Part shown: piece after piece, positions 9,525-20,495 of the stretch
Layout: every line of letters begins with the position of its first letter
How positions within the stretch are numbered: position 1 is the first letter of the stretch
Assembly (NCBI GenBank): GCA_022264855.1
Contig: JABYQU010000036.1
Coordinates: 310,001-374,000, forward strand
DNA: 64,000 nt
DNA from: Lenzites betulinus
Taxonomy: Eukaryota > Basidiomycota > Agaricomycetes > Polyporales > Polyporaceae
Direction of reading: 5' to 3'
Notes under the pieces: model-generated
Database searches by the model: none
The model's input: only the letters and a program-made list of their open reading frames with translations
Told to the model about the DNA's origin: nothing
Made by a program: the position numbers and the translations under genes

Positions 9525-12224
9525 TCAACCGAACTTCTTCAGAGGATCGGACTTTTTTCTCCCGCCCCGACCAGCTCCGCCTCCCCTCCCTCCACGCCCC
9601 CTCCCGCGTCCACGCCCACGGCCCCTTCCGCTATTCTTGTTGAAGGGCACAAACCCAACTTCCCCCGCCACAGGAGGGAGCTTTCCATCGCTATCTGCGA
9701 CACGTTCCACGACAGCTTCCGCACCTGGCACTAGAGCCATACGAGGGAGCAAGTATTTGGGGATATGCTTCATGTGCGACTGCACGCGCGTGGGATGGAG
9801 CGGCTTGTCATGGCGCAGATACTCGAGATCGAGCGGATTGTCTTCAAAATGTGCCTGGACACCACAACAATCAGCCTCCATCTCTTCGAGCATAGCAACG
9901 AGTACACTAATGGGAGACCCACTTTGAGCTTGTCCGAGTTCAGGATCTCGGCCTTGAGCTCCTTAATGCGCGCCTCCTTGATCGCGCTCCGCGTCACCGC
10001 GCGCAGCGCATCCTCCATTCGGTACCGGAACGCCTCGACCTGCTTCATGTCGAACTGGTACTCCTTGAGCTGGCTCCCGCGCGCGGCCTGCTCGCGCTCG
10101 ATGCGCGAGAAGACCTCCTCGTCGCGCCGCGCGCTCTCGACGCACCCGACGACCTTGTTCTTGCCCCACTGCTCCTTCGGCACGACAAAGGAGAGCGCCA
10201 TGCCCGTGCGCCCCGCACGCGCCGTCCGGCCGACGCGGTGGGTGTATGCGCGCGAAAAGGACGGGAGGTCGAAGTTGATCACACAGGACACGTCGACGAA
10301 ATCGACACCGCGCGAGACACCGTATTCAGCGTCTGGCGCGCCCTTGCGGCGCTTGCGTTTGCTCGCCTTGTTTTTTGAGGACGACGCCTCTGGTTCTGGC
10401 GAGTTGGCACGCTTTTTGCGTTTTAGTGACTTCGCGGGGGCGCTTTCGGACGCAGGTTCTGTAGGCTGCGCATCGTCCCCTTCAGGCTCGCGCTGAGAGT
10501 CCATGACTAGTTGAAGATGTCAGCTTTGCGGTCCGGAGCAGTGTATGCTCAAACATACAGTCCTCCTCTTCCTCCTCTGCGGCAGCGGAATCATCATTTT
10601 CTGGTTCATCGTCCGAGTCTTGCTCTGCACGACCCGTGCTCTCGTCTGAAGCGATGATGTAGTCGTACACCCCTTTGTTGAATTCTTGAACGGTATGATA
10701 TCTTGTATGCACTTCAGCGGTACACTTATGCTGTAGCAGACTGCGAGGCATACCTGGAGTTCAGTGGCAACTCGGAGTTGAGGACACAGCTCTTGATCGA
10801 GAATTGTTCGAGGAAGAGTTTGAGGCGGTAGCTCCGGTCGACGTCGTTAACGAACAAGATGCATTTGCCCTTGATGAGCTTCAGCTTCAAGATGACATAT
10901 GTGAGGAGGAATTTGTCGACTTCTGAGCAGCTGCGGTCCTTCGTCAGCTATACAACAAGCAGGGAAAGACTTGAGGACAAACCGGACGGAGTACTGCGTC
11001 AGATTTGCCGCTTCATCCTCGTCCTCCTCTAGCTTCAAGATGACCTATCGGGATCGTATGAGCTGAGCGGACCTAGCTGATATCTGCTATGTTCTTACTG
11101 GACTCCTCAACGCAAGACCTTTGAGAGCCTCCACGTCCTCCGTCATGGTCGCACTCATAAGGAACGACTGGAAGACTTTGGGGAGGTATCCCCCGCCAAA
11201 TATTTGGCGAACGTCTTCGTCATGTCCGTATGACAAAATCAAATCCGCTTCATCAATTACGAGAGACTCCAATGAGGTTAAAGACAGGGTCTGGGACGAA
11301 GGTCAGCTATATCTCCGACGAGTCCGAGTAGATTCAGTACCTTTGCCTGAAGGAGTGCCAGTGCGCGAGTGGGCGTCGCAATGACAACGTCAGGACTGTC
11401 GGAAAGCAAAGTCCTACATACAGTCAATATCGGGCATCAGTATTCGAATGTGATTTACTCACTTCTGAAGGTGAGCAGTCGTACCGGTAGATACATTGGC
11501 GACTGAGACATCGGTCTCGCAGTAGGTGAGTAGACTCTGGAGATAGGCGGACACTTGCTCCGCCAACTCGCGCGTTGGTACCAAAATTAGGGCCCGGGTG
11601 GATTGCCTAGCGGAATCCCCTGCGGAAAGGTTCTATGGCATGCGATTAGTAGTTGTCATGATGCTGAAGTGCAGTAGATATAGAGTATGCAGCATCTACT
11701 GTGCATTCAAGCGGAATATGTTTTGCATGAGGAGTGTCAAGCAAATGTTAAGCCTGTAAGGCCATCATTCTGTGCCGCACACCCCAATCAAGGGAATTAT
11801 CTCCAACCTGGAAACTAACTCCCTGTTTTACCGGTACCATACAGACGTTGAAGGCACCAATACATTTCCATAGCATAAGATCATTTCACCCCAGATGGAA
11901 GAAAACTTTTGCCCGGCAGGTAGAGGCAAAGAAAACGACATAGATAGGACCCTGTAGGCTTAGAATCCGGTTCCAAGAACTCACCTTCTTAGAGTTTAGG
12001 ACCTTCTGTACCAAAGGGATGCAATACGCTGCCGTCTTCCCGCTTCCCGTCCGCGCTCGTGCCAGAATATCGCGGTTCTCAAGAGCGAGAGGTATCGCCT
12101 TGGTCTGGACTAGCGTTGGACGCGAAAATCCCATATCTGCGAGGGCCCGGAGGATACGCGCATCGAGAAGATGGTTGAATGAGGCGAAGGTCGCCTTGGA
12201 ATCTACTAAGCGTGCGTCGGGCAT
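9525..12224 (-). CDS. DBP9: ATP-dependent RNA helicase DBP9
   Basis: DEAD-box helicase of the DBP9/DDX56 family, needed in the nucleolus for 60S ribosome biogenesis (family knowledge). Multi-exon on the minus strand. Motifs in order: Q motif ([16 protein letters not shown]), motif I ARTGSGKT, Ia PTRELAEQV, Ib TPTR, II DEAD in [15 protein letters not shown], and [12 protein letters not shown]. Between the helicase lobes is an acidic Ser/Asp/Glu stretch followed by a Lys/Arg-rich nuclear-type segment. The C-terminus is an RG-rich tail ending [12 protein letters not shown]. Exon 1 is 12224-11985; intron 1 spans 11984-11633 and, at about 350 nt, is far longer than the other introns here. Later introns are near the usual 50-70 nt. 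The sequential exons read without a break, so the gene looks functional. Confidence 0.88.
11633..11984 (-). other. unusually long DBP9 intron 1 with internal hairpin
   Basis: About 352 nt against about 55 nt for typical introns here. It contains an 8-bp inverted repeat (CAGTAGAT/ATCTACTG, 11672-11701). Long introns of ribosome-biogenesis genes often host snoRNAs, but I see no clear paired C/D or H/ACA box set. Confidence 0.35.
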
Positions 12225-12463
12225 AGCTGCACCAGATGCGAGGGAGTTAACGTTAAAGTCGACAAGGGCCCTCCGGTGGTATGAACGACAAGCAGAGAGA
12301 AAGCAGGTTGTACAAGCTGAGCGTCGGCCTAGCTATAGCAGTGCCGTGAAGGAAAACGTTCACGATCGAGGAGAGACCACTGAATTTTCTAAAAGGAAAT
12401 CACGTGCTAAACACTGTAGCAGCCAAATGACATCATGGTCTATTTACTTTTACCAGATACCAT

Positions 12464-12535
12464 GGCCGCCTGGCGAAATGGCATCGCGTCTGACTACGAA
12501 TCAGGAGATTGCAGGTTCGACCCCTGCGGTGGTCA
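12464..12535 (+). tRNA. tRNA-Arg (anticodon ACG)
   Basis: 72-nt cloverleaf without intron. Acceptor stem 12464-12470 pairs with 12528-12534. The anticodon loop is CTACGAA, anticodon ACG. The T arm GCAGG-TTCGACC-CCTGC is at 12511-12527. The discriminator base is A at 12535. A run of T follows a few bases downstream, fitting Pol III termination. Confidence 0.93.
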
Positions 12536-12864
12536 TTTTGCATACTTTTGCCGTCTTCCCTGCACATATCCACGCTGAAGCCTTTCTACTACATATAAGT
12601 TCTGGAGTTAATGCCACGCGCATAGCTTATGATACAATATGCGTTATGCACCATCTTGGCCTTGTTGCGGAGTCGGTAGTACTACTAGACTCTTGTCACT
12701 GTGAATTATGATAGTACTCTGCTCGCTGCAAATATGATCCTGATCCTTTACATGTTCAACGCAGCCGAGATATTAATTGTAATACTGTGCGTATACATTG
12801 CGACAAAGGTTGCAAATGGAAACGCATCAAGGTGCCGTTCCTACATTCCAAAAGCACACCGCCG
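12536..12864. other. intergenic, tRNA-Arg to GH45 gene
   Basis: Low-complexity, AT-richer stretch. No gene seen. It probably contains the 3' UTR of the minus-strand endoglucanase. Confidence 0.35.
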
Positions 12865-13691
12865 TTAGAGAGCACAACTTCGGCAAGAGAGGGTACATCG
12901 TGACTGACCCTTGTTTCCGCAGCCAGTCGACGGCCAATTGCCGGCCTTCTCGCCCGCGATGCACGCGCCGTTCCAGAGCGCACCACCGTCCGAGCCTGAC
13001 CACTGACTGCACGAGACCTCGGTGTAGCTTCCGGTGAGTGCGCCGTGCCCTGTTCGCAGAAGCCGCACCGCGTCAACTTCGGACATGCGCGCAGCGCGGG
13101 AAACGATGCTCACCTGATGGGAAGAACGCGTTCGCGCCTCCCGTGTCCTCGCAGATGTCGAAGCTGCGCGGGGCGACGTTGATGTGATGCGTAACGCGCG
13201 CATGGGCGTGGGTAGACTCACTGGACGGGGGCACCGTGCTGGTTGTCCGGGTTGCTCTGGGACTGCCCGCACCACTCCTGGTTGCCCTGGAGGGGGCAGA
13301 GGTCGGTGACCTTCACGATGATGGTGTGGAAGGGGCCGGTGTACGCCGGGGAGTACGGGTCCTGCGTCGCGGTGACTGCGAAGCAGCGCCCGCACGCGTC
13401 GCCGGGGCCGAGACCAGGAGCAGACCCGAACGCGAGCTGGCTCACGGCGGCGGTGAAGCCGTTCCCAGCAATGCCACAAGCTGTTTGAAAGGTTAGACGA
13501 GGGCATGAGGAGATGCCCAAACGTATGAGGGGTTGCTCACCTGGCTGGTTGCACCCAGAGTAGTGGGTGAAGGAAGCGGTGCCGGAGGGGTTCTGGACAT
13601 ACCCTCCTGTAGCACGCTTGTCGGGGGTTGTTAGGCAGCTCGCGAGGGTCGCGACCGCGATGACTTGCAGGAACTGCAAAAACCTAGCCAT
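12865..13691 (-). CDS. GH45 endoglucanase, secreted
   Basis: Family 45 glycoside hydrolase resembling subfamily C of white-rot fungi (Cel45A-like); it should cleave beta-1,4-glucans outside the cell. A signal peptide (MARFLQFLQVIAVATLASC) begins at 13691. Features of the fold: GYVQNPSGTASFTHYSGC, GPGDACGRCFAV, VKVTDLCPL with the conserved Asp, HFDICEDTGG after the second intron, and SCSQWSGSDG and WPSTGCGNKG near the end. At least three introns split the gene; the exons rejoin in frame at N-Q-P/A-C-G, at P-V/H-F-D and at P-S/V-D-A. The frame continues 11 residues past GNKGQS to a stop at 12865-12867, somewhat longer than relatives, so the last residues may be mis-assigned. No cellulose-binding module is present, as usual for this subfamily. 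Confidence 0.85.
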
Positions 13692-13766
13692 ATCGAAATC
13701 TGGTGCTTCAGATGTGTTAGGTAGGACGCGAGGATGGAGCGATGCTCACCGCGCGCAGCTTGCACA

Positions 13767-13774
13767 TTATATAT
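13767..13774 (-). promoter_or_regulatory. TATA-like box of the GH45 gene
   Basis: ATATATAA on the minus strand about 76 bp before the start codon, a normal spacing for a short 5' UTR. Confidence 0.45.
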
Positions 13775-14341
13775 GCGTCGCAGGGTGGAGGCGGGGAGCG
13801 CGGCGCCCCACGTTTTTGGTGAAGGGCTGATGTCGTCGGCGTTTTTAGCATGATTAGCGGGAGTGGAGCGCATCATTATCGGAGTGCACCCAGACGGGCT
13901 TTGACATCGTGGACTGCATTGTACCACCGTGACGATGTCATGGGGGAGGGTCTAGACCAAGGTCTCGTACCATGAGGTTCGGTACAAGCCCCAAGACGAG
14001 TGCCTGAGGGTTTGTATGCTAGTCAGGGAACAGCGCGAATGCAGTAGTATGCGGAGCGCTGCGACTTCGCCGCGATTATCACCCGCGAAGAACGCCGTTT
14101 TGGATCGCTATGTTTGCTATTGAGGCCGGTGGATGAACTAGAAGCGGAGCAACTGGAGTTTAAGCTTCGGATCGTGGTCTGAGGCTATGGCAAATACGAC
14201 GTGATTTGTCTTTGCCAAAGTGTTGGATAAAACTAGCCCTTCAATACATGCGACATGTATGGAATAGAGACGACGATCTAGTTCAAACGTGATCAATACG
14301 GGACCTGGTAGCAGCTTGAAAAACTCACGCTATAGCGATTG
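13775..14341. other. intergenic, GH45 promoter side
   Basis: No gene recognised. It should hold the upstream control region of the endoglucanase and the 3' end of the acetyltransferase-like gene. Confidence 0.35.
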
Positions 14342-15763
14342 CTAGGCTAGTAAATCATGTATACCAGATCTAAAGGCGGCAACGAACTCCTCCGCTAACA
14401 CCCCATCTACCGCATCCTTACTGTAAGTGATCGTTACCCCAAAACCACCTGTGGGAGATCCGGCGACATTGAGGCAGAGCGCCGGTCCGAGCGTCGTGTT
14501 AGCCTGCGCAAACAGCACCTCGTCAAGGCTCCAGCCGCTGCTCGAGCTACCATTTGCAGGCTTCTCCACTAGGCCGACGGGGAAGGGCCCGATATTGGAA
14601 AGCTCGAGGCCGGCCGAGCGTTTCTTGCCCAGCTGGCCGCGAAGGTACTCCGCGTACTTTCCGTCGACAAACTTTAGCATCCCAACAGAGGCACCCCCGC
14701 GCGGTGCCTCCTGGCGCAACGCATCGACCAGGCTCGCCGCAAGATCCCAAGGGAAATTCTCGGCCGTCGTTGCCGTGCGGGAGACGTCGGCGGGCAGAAT
14801 AGGGTAGTCGTCGCGCAGGGTGGAGACGTGGTTGCAGAAAGCAGACGGTGGCGTGCTCGTAAATCGGCGCATGGAGATGGGGACCGACGTCGTGATCGTC
14901 TCGTATTTCGCGTTGTCGGGGTTGGCGCGGATGAGACGTGAGAGGACGACCAGCGCGAGGGTATGCAGCAGCCCGGTGAGTGTCGTCTTGTGGGCGCGGG
15001 AGAGTTCCACGAGTCGTCGTCCATCCTCCGACGAATAGTACGGTAGAACGCGGACCAACATCCCGTACACGACATTATTGGGGGCGTCCTTGCCGGTCCA
15101 GGCGATCTGTGCCCTGCGTCGCGCCGGAGGCCAGAGCGGTTTCAGGACCTCTCCCAAAAGCGCGGTGACTGGGACGGAGACATCCATCGCATCCTCTATC
15201 GAGGGGCCGAGAGACGCATCATCGGGAAGGTCGGACACCACGCCTGAATGTGCGGTAGAAGCCGGTGAGAGCCCGTTTAAAGCGTTCAAGAGCGCCAGGT
15301 GGAAGGCCATGCCGCTTTGGCCGTCGCCGATAGTGTGTTCGTACGCGAAGGCGAGGGTACCGTCGCCCAGTACGAACAGTTTCCATGGCGGAACGTCTTC
15401 GGCATACTTTACGGGGCCGGCGTACATGGACTCCAGAATCGTGCTGAGCTGGCTGGAATCTTCATCACGAAACTCCACAAGCTTATTGAGGTCTATGAGC
15501 GGCAAGCGGATCCACGTCGGGGGCCGACTTGGCAGACTCGAAGTATACTCCAAGCGACAAGTGAGGGTGGGTTGGCTATGCACAACGTGGTCGAGCGCGC
15601 TGAACAACGTCGACCGATCCAGTGCCTGGCCCACACCCTTCGCGTCACGGTATTTAGCGGAGACCACGACCCATGAAAATAGGTCTAGGCAAGCCCGAGT
15701 GTAGAAGTATTGCTCGAATCTACCTGTCCATAGTCCACGTGTCAGAGAACCAGTGCCAGCCAA
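14342..15763 (-). CDS. alcohol O-acetyltransferase-like protein (AATase family)
   Basis: 473-residue single-exon product of the AATase family in the BAHD/CoA-dependent acyltransferase superfamily. Such enzymes transfer an acetyl group from acetyl-CoA to an alcohol, giving volatile esters, or to other hydroxyl substrates. The active-site HxxxD motif is visible as HTIGD in YEHTIGDGQSG near residue 165. A late segment SNIGPFPVG near residue 405 corresponds to the structural DFGWG-like region. N-terminal half: substrate pocket with FSALDHVVHSQPTL (residues 54-67). C-terminal half: TTSVPISMRRF, a typical family segment. Intact, start at MAGTGSL. The true acceptor alcohol cannot be told from sequence. 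Confidence 0.7.
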   Translation of the reverse strand: MAGTGSLTRGLWTGRFEQYFYTRACLDLFSWVVVSAKYRDAKGVGQALDRSTLFSALDHVVHSQPTLTCRLEYTSSLPSRPPTWIRLPLIDLNKLVEFRDEDSSQLSTILESMYAGPVKYAEDVPPWKLFVLGDGTLAFAYEHTIGDGQSGMAFHLALLNALNGLSPASTAHSGVVSDLPDDASLGPSIEDAMDVSVPVTALLGEVLKPLWPPARRRAQIAWTGKDAPNNVVYGMLVRVLPYYSSEDGRRLVELSRAHKTTLTGLLHTLALVVLSRLIRANPDNAKYETITTSVPISMRRFTSTPPSAFCNHVSTLRDDYPILPADVSRTATTAENFPWDLAASLVDALRQEAPRGGASVGMLKFVDGKYAEYLRGQLGKKRSAGLELSNIGPFPVGLVEKPANGSSSSGWSLDEVLFAQANTTLGPALCLNVAGSPTGGFGVTITYSKDAVDGVLAEEFVAAFRSGIHDLLA

Positions 15764-17085
15764 TAATGATCACGCGTACCTGCATCCCTCAATCGCTTTC
15801 GTGCCGAATTGGTTGGGGCGGTGGCTTTGCGTGGGTCCGCTGGTTCTAAACTCATGATACCAGTTTAAGGCAGCCAGAAGGTATGGGAGGAGCAGGAGTG
15901 CTGCCGGAATCAAGTTACATGCCCAGCCAGCTGAACTGTATATGTAGGTAACAACACGCAGCCGGTATGATCTGTCCGGGTAAGTCGCAGTCATCCGAAA
16001 CCCACCCGGGCGTTTTCCCACGAGGCTACTGCTATGACTGTTCTAGGCGATGTTTGAACTAAGTATGCTCAAAAATCCAACTTGTACCCCTTTGATGCAC
16101 GAGATTCGTTGGCGTCTTGCAGCCATGCCCTGGACAGCTTTTCCACTGGCCGTACATCTGCTGAATAAGTCGACTTCGGAGGCCGGCCGACGCGGGCGCT
16201 TGCGATCTACGAGTGAGCGTCTGTGGCGCTTATTGATTGCAATCTTCAAAAGTACTGGCGGGCGCCGCGACTCGTCTTCGTTTTCTGACTCTCATACGGC
16301 TCGCCTGGTTGTTCTCATAATGAAGCACGAGCACAATATGGTGCGCCTTCGACATCAGGGAATCATCGCGCAGCACACACGTTTGTAAATCTGATGCCTG
16401 CGGCTCAGTCATCAGCGCCGGCGCTGAACGTTGAAGAACGTTGTCAGCGTTAACGAGAGTCGAGACACCACGATCGTCATTTGCATATAACCCCGCGAAT
16501 CCGCGACGTCGCCCCGTTCTCCGCTGTGGTGGTTCTTGGCGCGGCCATGCCAACTACGTGTCGGAAGCGAGTCGAGTCCCGATGAGTTTGTGACTCATCG
16601 GAACCGCTTCCATGGCCCGGGAAAGTTGTCTGCCATACCTGTCGGCGCGGTCGCGTAGTGCCTGCACCCTGACAAAGGCAATGTGTACTTACGCGTGTAT
16701 AGGGGAATACGACACTCACGAGGCCTTGGCGGGTTGACCTCATGAAGACACAGGGTGTATCCGTTGCGGCCCCTGTGGAAGGCAGACCCTAGGCCTAGAT
16801 CGATAAATGTGTGAGTCGAAACAACACGCGCGTTATTACGCCGGCGGCAACATTAACCTTCGCAGTCAACCGCCACCCCCGCGCCTGAATGCGTTCCAGC
16901 GTCCTCGGAGCTTATTCAGCGCGTTCCTAACCACTGGAGCGATCGTGGCTGCCCCCTAGAGTCATCCGCCATTCGTGCCTCAATGCACCGTGCATCGGAC
17001 TGCGGGAGCACCTGTGCGACGCGTACGTATATCTACCAACCGCCCGAATTTGAGCGCGTTCGTACCCTCCCCCTACTCAAGTTGC
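15764..17085. other. 1.3-kb intergenic region with a strong hairpin
   Basis: No protein-coding gene or tRNA is recognised on either strand. The notable element is the inverted repeat at 16563-16611, listed separately. Confidence 0.4.
16563..16611. repeat. two-tier inverted repeat (hairpin)
   Basis: Inner stem CCGATGAGT / ACTCATCGG (9 bp) with a 5-nt loop. Outer stem GGAAGCG / CGCTTCC (7 bp), separated by an asymmetric internal loop. All pairs are Watson-Crick. It lies in a gene-free stretch. Confidence 0.6.
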
Positions 17086-18040
17086 ATGCCATCCTCCTCT
17101 AGTACATCTTCCAGCCTGACATTACGCGTGTCCGCCACAATTATCGCCCTCTCGCACGCTGCATACGCCACCATTGACCACCAGAATGACCATGAGCTTC
17201 TCTTCAACGCAATGTCTGAGCCTACAAAAATGTATGAGCCCTACGGCTCGGGACGTGTCGGCGTTGTGGAAGTAAGCATGCGTCATGCATCGGATAGTTT
17301 AATGCCTGACAAGTGTTACAGCCGTTCATTTACGGCCCACGGATGGCACGGCTCCTCGCGCGTACCACAGACGGAGGAGGAAGCACAGACACAAGCTCGA
17401 GCACGTCCACCTCTAGCGGCGGCAAACACGCCATAAATCCCGTCGCTCTCGCCTTCATCGCCGTGGCCGTCTTCGTCGTCTGCACACTCGTCATCTTCAA
17501 AGGCGTCCGCGCGCTCCGTGGCCACGGCGTTGTCCCCGTCTACCGCAAACCCGTCGAAAACGGGGACGGCTCAGAGAAGCCGCGCATGTGGGAGGTTCAC
17601 CTCAACCAGCCAGCTGCGCCCCCTTGCGCTCCCGCCGGCGACGGATAGAGCCGAGTGATGGTACGCCCCTCTGTCTGCCGAGTGAATACTTTCCGAGCCT
17701 GACCATGCCATTCCAGCCGGTTGCCGTGGAATATCTTCCGCCCTACGAGCCCCTCAGTCCACCCCTAAGTGGCGGTCCCGCCGTCCGCCCCCCATTGCGC
17801 GGCACCTCCGTCCCCCCCTCCCGTGGCTCCCGTTCGCTCAGCCGGGACACCCTACGCTCCTCCTGGAGCACCTTCCCCGAAAAACGGTCCGCTAGTCTTA
17901 GCAAGGAACTCCGGACAGAGGACGACCCTGCCCGCATGCGCGTCGCCGTCATCATCGCCATGCCCTCCCCTCCGCCCTCGTCACCCGAGTCCGGGCCTGC
18001 GCCGCCTGCGCCTGCATACCTTGGACTGGCGCATGTGTAG
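17086..18040 (+). CDS. single-pass membrane protein, basidiomycete-type, function unknown
   Basis: Exon 1 starts near 17086 and ends at GRVGVVE before a donor at about 17272. Exon 2 begins PFIYGPRMARLLAR and includes one TM segment (NPVALAFIAVAVFVVCTLVIF) followed by GVRALRGHGVVPVYRKP, a pattern I associate with conserved basidiomycete membrane proteins. The frame with the TM stops at 17646-17648. The expected C-terminal tail (VAVEYLPPYEPL ... RVAVIIAMPSP ... AYLGLAHV, stop at 18040) is in another frame, so an intron or a frame break lies between about 17600 and 17720; I could not place a convincing splice pair. Short Ser/Thr-rich N-terminus, Pro/Ser-rich cytosolic tail. No catalytic motif is seen. 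Confidence 0.6.
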
Positions 18041-18496
18041 CCGCTGCACTCGCGCGTCTTCATCCGAGAGCGCCGCGCAGGCGGCGCAGCTAGTGTATGC
18101 TCGTGGATCCGATGCCGCAGATCGTCTTGTTACGACCGTGACTCCGTCGGCGCAGCTCGGCGTGGCTCGCGCTGATCATGGGTTGGGCTGGCGTGTACAA
18201 TACCAGTACCCACATAAAGCTCGACGGGCCGTCGTGCCAATTCCATATTGCGCAAAGTGCGAAGAGCAAAACCTTCCACCCCACGATATACCATGCCGTA
18301 CAACTGGATACCATCGTTTTACTCTTGTGTATTCCTAGCAGATTGTACACGACGTGCAAACAACGCTAGCTGCCATTCATGCATACGAAATCCGTTCAGG
18401 GTGAATCAACATACGAACATTTTGTGCAGCGCACGCTGCTTCTCGGAGTGATACAAACTCGCACTTCGGGTAGTCTCAAGTCTAGGAAGCAAAAGC
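18041..18496. other. intergenic, upstream of tRNA-Val
   Basis: No gene recognised. It probably holds the 3' UTR of the membrane-protein gene and the trailer of the minus-strand tRNA. Confidence 0.35.
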
Positions 18497-18570
18497 TGAG
18501 TCGGCCCAGGATCGAACTGAGGACCTTCTGTGTGTTAGACAGATGCGATAACCAACTACGCCACCGACCC
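18497..18570 (-). tRNA. tRNA-Val (anticodon AAC)
   Basis: 74-nt cloverleaf on the minus strand, no intron. Acceptor GGGTCGG pairs with CCGACTC (one G-T pair). Anticodon loop CTAACAC, anticodon AAC. The T arm CTCAG-TTCGATC-CTGGG matches tRNA-Val of yeast closely. Confidence 0.93.
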
Positions 18571-18789
18571 GTTGAGAACATAATGTTACATGCACGATTC
18601 AAGGTAAAAGATCAGTGTACTTTGGTTTTCGCAACACTCGCCGGCATATGGCTTGTATCTCGATTGCAGCTAGTAATGACAATGGCTTTGGTTGGGTTGG
18701 CGGTATCTGTTTGGTATAACTGCACACATACATCATATCGTACATGCGAGCGAGCCTATCGTTCCTTCGTACACACGGCTCATATGAGC

Positions 18790-20495
18790 TCAAGCCTTCA
18801 CCCCAGCCTCCGTCAGCACCTCCTCCACGCTGCGCACAAGCACGTCCACAATTGTCTCGACTTGCGCCTCCGTAATGTTGTACGCCGGCGACACCATCAA
18901 ATGGTGGCCCTTTTTGCCATCGACGCTGCCTCCGCCCGAGAACGCCATGATGATGAGCCCGTTCTCGAGTGCGCGCGTCTGCACCGCGCCCGCGAAGCCC
19001 GCGTCCGAGAACGCCAGCCCATCACCTGCGGGCGACTCGAAGTCGAACTCAGCCGCCCACCATGCGCCGGCCCCGCGCACGTCGAACACGAACGGCGCCG
19101 CGAGCGCATTCGGGCCCTGCAGCCGCGTGCGGAGGCGCTCCCCAAGGATCGGCCCGATGCGCTGCACGTTCGCGAGCAGGTCTTCATCGGCGATCACGCG
19201 CTGCACGGCGAGCGCTGCCGCGCAAGAGAGCGGGTTCGCCTGGTAGGTGTGGCCGTGCTTCCAGAAGCCGGACGCGTCGCGGATGCCGTCGGCGACGCGC
19301 TTCGAGATGAGCACGGCGCCGATCGCAGCGTATCTGTTGGACAGGCGTGATCAGGGCGTGGTGTGGTGTGAATGCTTTGGGAAGCGACATACCCTCCTCC
19401 GAGGCCCTTCGCGACGGCTTGGAGGTCCGGAGCGACGCCGTCGCCGAAGCTCTCCCATGCGTGTAGGGTACCCAGCCCTGAAGGGAGTTAAATTTAAAGC
19501 AGCGACAAATCGAGGGTGAGGGGTACGCACTGCCCATGCCACTCATGACCTCGTCGAGGATGAATAGCGCGCCATATTTTTCACACACGGACTTCATCGC
19601 CTTGAAGTACCCCCTTGGAGCAGCGACTACTCCCGTAGTTGCGCCGACAACGGTCTCGGCCACGACTGCACAATGTGAGATTTATGTCTATACCGAGAGG
19701 ACTCGAGACACGTACATCCAATGACTGTGTCCGGCCCAAGCTCGATGAATTTGTTCTCGAGTTCTTGACGGAGGCGTTCAACATACTGCTCCTCCGTCTC
19801 GTCCTTGCCCTTGAAGCGGGCCGCGTACGCAGGCGAGACGTGGTGGAAGCTATCGGTGTTTAACAGCGCAGCATACGGGGCGCGGCGCGCGGGGTGGTAC
19901 GCGAGCGAGAGCGTAGCCAGCGTGTTCCCGTGGAACGACAGCTCGCGCGCGATAAAGTTCTTCCGCTGTGGCTGGTCCGTCTCGTAAAAGTACTGTCGTG
20001 CGGTCTTGAGAACACCCTCCATAGCCTCAGAGCCTAGTGACCTCTTCGGTCAGATGCTCTACCGAAGAAAACATAGCGGGCATACCTCCGGATACGAACC
20101 CGACAAGATCGAACGCGCCCTTGCTCGTCTCGATGATGTGGTGTGCCAGATCCTCTGCGGGGCCGTTCGACAACTGCATATTGTACACATCTGCAATACG
20201 CAGCGTCAGTCGGTCGTGTTCGGTGTATGCTACGCTCCATTATCCTGCAGGACTCACAAGAGACCTCGTCTACCTGTTCCTTGATCGCCTTTTGCACCGC
20301 AGGGTGTCCGTTGCCAATGCAAGCAACCGCCGCGCCACCGACTGCATCGATGAGCTTCGTGCCATCTTCCAGTGTGATATAGATGCCCTCTGCGGAGGTC
20401 GCAACAGGCGGCTGCCATGGGGTGCGGTGCAAGATCGCGGTAGCACGAACGTCCTTCTTGGCGTTGCCGTTTGTGAGAGGTACACTGGAAGACAT
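18790..20495 (-). CDS. class-III PLP-dependent aminotransferase
   Basis: Fold-type I aminotransferase of class III (acetylornithine/omega-transaminase group); it should move an amino group between an amine or omega-amino acid and a keto acid using pyridoxal phosphate. Multi-exon on the minus strand from MSSSVPLTNG (20495). Key motifs: VGGAAVACIGNGHP near the N-terminus; VSGGSEAMEGVLK for cofactor phosphate binding; ELSFHGNTLATLS with the ring-stacking aromatic; GALFILDEVMSGMG with the Asp that pairs with the pyridine nitrogen; and AVAKGLGGGYAAIGAVL with the Schiff-base Lys. The C-terminal small domain ends TEAGVKA. Introns fall after GHPAVQKA...VDEVS, after DTVIGC, after MSGMG and after GGGY. 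All residues expected for activity are present. The substrate is not identifiable. Confidence 0.85.

Noticed and set aside
18379..19350. 323-codon plus-strand frame
   Set aside because: It crosses the tRNA-Val and runs antisense to the aminotransferase; a shadow frame in GC-rich coding DNA.
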